Made by a program: the position numbers and the translations under genes. The notes under the pieces are model-generated. The model was given only the letters and a program-made list of their open reading frames with translations. It did not search any database and was not told the origin of the DNA. From Anaerolineales bacterium (GTDB lineage: Bacteria; Chloroflexota; Anaerolineae; Anaerolineales; E44-bin32), in contig WVZH01000434.1 of the NCBI GenBank assembly GCA_011772595.1, positions 1-6,942 on the forward strand: a stretch of DNA of 6,942 nucleotides, given 5' to 3'. Shown in pieces: positions 6,103 to 6,942 of the stretch (positions are counted from its first letter, which is position 1; every line of letters starts with the position of its first letter).

Positions 6103-6561
6103 AAAGTCCCCAAGCTCCATGTTCAAGTTCTTCACCAGATCATCCCGTTTGAGAAGGATCCCCGCATTTCGCATCCCTGCTCCGATTGAAAGCACGTCGT
6201 AGTCCATGATCCTGCGATCGGCCAGGATTCGCAGGGGGTTCTTCAGTCCGAAAGGTGAGACGGCGCCGGTTTCATACCCTGTCACTTGGAAGACCTCTTC
6301 GGCGTCCGCAGTCGTCAATCGGGAGACTCCCAAATGCCGTCTCAACTTTGGCCAAGCGACTTTTCTAGGTCCTGGCATTAACATCAGGATAAACTCTCCA
6401 TTTTCGAGACGGAAAACCAATGTGCGCACGATCTGGTCGTGCTCTAAACCTCGCTCACTCGCCGCCTGCTCGAGCGAACGCAGGGTTTTTTCGTGCACAT
6501 GTAGCTGATAAGGAATACCTAGGCCATCGAGGGCGCGTGTGACAGGGGTAGTAGATACCAT
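6094..6561 (-). CDS. YbaK/EbsC (ProX/Cys-tRNA deacylase-like) family protein
   Basis: Members of this family hydrolyse mischarged aminoacyl-tRNAs such as Cys-tRNAPro in trans. The 155 residues from MVSTTPVTRALDGLGIPYQL show the family order: an N-terminal helix and H..E strand (21-24), EQAASERGLEHDQIVRTLVF (31-50), PGPRKVAW (63-70), LTTADAEEVFQVTGYETGAV (82-101) and SPFGLKNPLRIL.D (102-115). The family's usual catalytic Lys in the QI-x-KTL motif is Arg46 here. The reading frame stays open upstream to 6645 (28 more codons). I chose the ATG at 6561 because family homology begins there and a -10 box lies 7 bases before it. The stop lies in the downstream repeat. Trans-editing is the likely role, but amino acid specificity is unknown. 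Confidence 0.87.
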   Translation of the reverse strand: MVSTTPVTRALDGLGIPYQLHVHEKTLRSLEQAASERGLEHDQIVRTLVFRLENGEFILMLMPGPRKVAWPKLRRHLGVSRLTTADAEEVFQVTGYETGAVSPFGLKNPLRILADRRIMDYDVLSIGAGMRNAGILLKRDDLVKNLNMELGDFGE

Positions 6562-6568
6562 GTTGCGT

Positions 6569-6574
6569 ATTGTA
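6569..6574 (-). promoter_or_regulatory. -10 box of the YbaK-family gene, predicted leaderless
   Basis: On the minus strand TACAAT is followed by seven bases (ACGCAAC) and then the ATG at 6561. No Shine-Dalgarno is present and no clear -35 is seen. The spacing equals that upstream of rsmI. It also argues against the longer reading frame that starts at 6645. Confidence 0.55.
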
Positions 6575-6631
6575 TCGCACACCAAAACGCGAAACATTGA
6601 TAAGTTAGACTTTTTGGTTAACCTCTTTCGA

Positions 6632-6637
6632 TATAAT
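6632..6637 (+). promoter_or_regulatory. -10 box before the ATPase upstream ORF
   Basis: A perfect TATAAT lies in an AT-rich stretch, seven bases before the ATG at 6645. The predicted transcription start therefore coincides with the first base of a 14-codon ORF rather than with the ATPase. TAGACT (6606-6611, 20-base spacer) is a poor -35 candidate. It is arranged back to back with the YbaK-family promoter about 60 bases away. Confidence 0.55.
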
Positions 6638-6644
6638 CTGATCA

Positions 6645-6689
6645 ATGAAAAAAATGGAAAATCTGATGCATGTTGGGATAGCGCAATGA
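6645..6689 (+). CDS. Possible 14-residue leader peptide upstream of the ATPase
   Basis: The frame reads MKKMENLMHVGIAQ and stops at TGA (6687-6689), overlapping the ATPase ATG (6686-6688) as ATGA. Its ATG would be the first codon of a leaderless transcript from the consensus -10 box at 6632. Ribosomes finishing here could restart on the ATPase, helped by the weak GGGAT (6675-6679). The peptide has no run of regulatory codons and no recognised family, so coupling is more likely than attenuation. It could also be an unread stretch of 5' untranslated RNA. Confidence 0.4.
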   Translation: MKKMENLMHVGIAQ

Positions 6690-6942
6690 ACGCAGAGTTT
6701 CAACGCGCACGGGATGTGTGGCATACACAGAAGGTCCACGAGATCCTAGAAAACCTCCAGGTGGAACCCTCCCAGGGTTTATCCACCAAGGAGGCAGCGC
6801 GTCGATTCGAAATGGTGGGCGCCAACGAGATCATCGAGCGTGGAATAAAGAGTCCCTTGTTGATCTTGGCGGAGCAATTTACAGAGTCCATGGTACTCGT
6901 GCTTCTCGCCGCCGCATTGGTGTCGGCGGTGATAGGAGACCT
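6686..6942 (+). CDS. Cation-transporting P-type ATPase (P2 type), N-terminal part
   Basis: Only the first 85 codons are inside the window; the gene runs past the right edge. The sequence matches the cation-ATPase N-terminal domain of calcium/PMR1-type pumps: W..QKVHEILENLQV (12-26), GLSTKEAARRFEMVGANEI (31-49), then the entry to the first membrane helices, ILAEQFTESMVLVLLAAALV (60-79) and SAVIGD (80-85). These pumps use ATP, through a phospho-aspartate intermediate, to move Ca2+ or other cations across the cytoplasmic membrane. The DKTGT phosphorylation motif and the ion-binding helices lie outside the window, so the ion (Ca2+, Mn2+ or Na+/K+-like) is undetermined. The start at 6686 is the only one in frame downstream of the promoter. 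Confidence 0.9.
   Translation, partial: MNAEFQRARDVWHTQKVHEILENLQVEPSQGLSTKEAARRFEMVGANEIIERGIKSPLLILAEQFTESMVLVLLAAALVSAVIGD

Overview
The window looks like a chromosomal segment of a free-living bacterium with mid-range GC content (mid-50s percent by eye). The gene repertoire is a two-domain SIS phosphoglucose/phosphomannose isomerase, an anchored WD40-like propeller protein, an orphan URO-D family protein, a YbaK variant with QIVRTLVF, and a PMR1-type P-type ATPase. That mix, plus promoters sitting directly on start codons, suggests a Chloroflexota (Anaerolineae-like) genome. This is inference from gene content, since no rRNA or marker tree is available here.

Layout. Positions 1-63 hold an extended -10 promoter. 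rsmI (64-885, +) overlaps by ATGA a bifunctional phosphoglucose/phosphomannose isomerase (882-1943, +). A hairpin-forming octamer repeat (1944-2036) follows, then a consensus -10 box. Next comes a membrane-anchored Ig-like/beta-propeller protein (2088-3497, +), whose 3' end overlaps a thioredoxin-fold redoxin gene (3485-4006, +). A URO-D family gene runs in the opposite direction (4065-5234, -). A 128-bp divergent control region separates it from an alpha/beta hydrolase (5363-6016, +). That gene converges with a YbaK/EbsC-family gene (6094-6561, -) across a second octamer/hairpin repeat, and the stop codons of both genes lie inside the repeat. After another divergent control region, a possible 14-codon upstream ORF leads by ATGA overlap into a cation-transporting P-type ATPase (6686 onward, +), cut by the window end.

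How the genes work together. The neighbours do not form one pathway. They are short transcription units for housekeeping tasks: ribosomal RNA methylation, sugar phosphate isomerisation, redox, tRNA-editing-type hydrolysis and ion transport. I see no defence system, CRISPR array, insertion sequence, tRNA or rRNA.

The two strongest unusual signals are not protein genes. First, four promoter -10 boxes lie exactly 7 or 8 bases before a start codon, with no Shine-Dalgarno sequence, which predicts leaderless mRNAs. Second, two intergenic elements are built from 7-8 base units (TTAGGCAC, GGATTAG types) that fold on themselves and abut or contain the stop codons of their neighbours.
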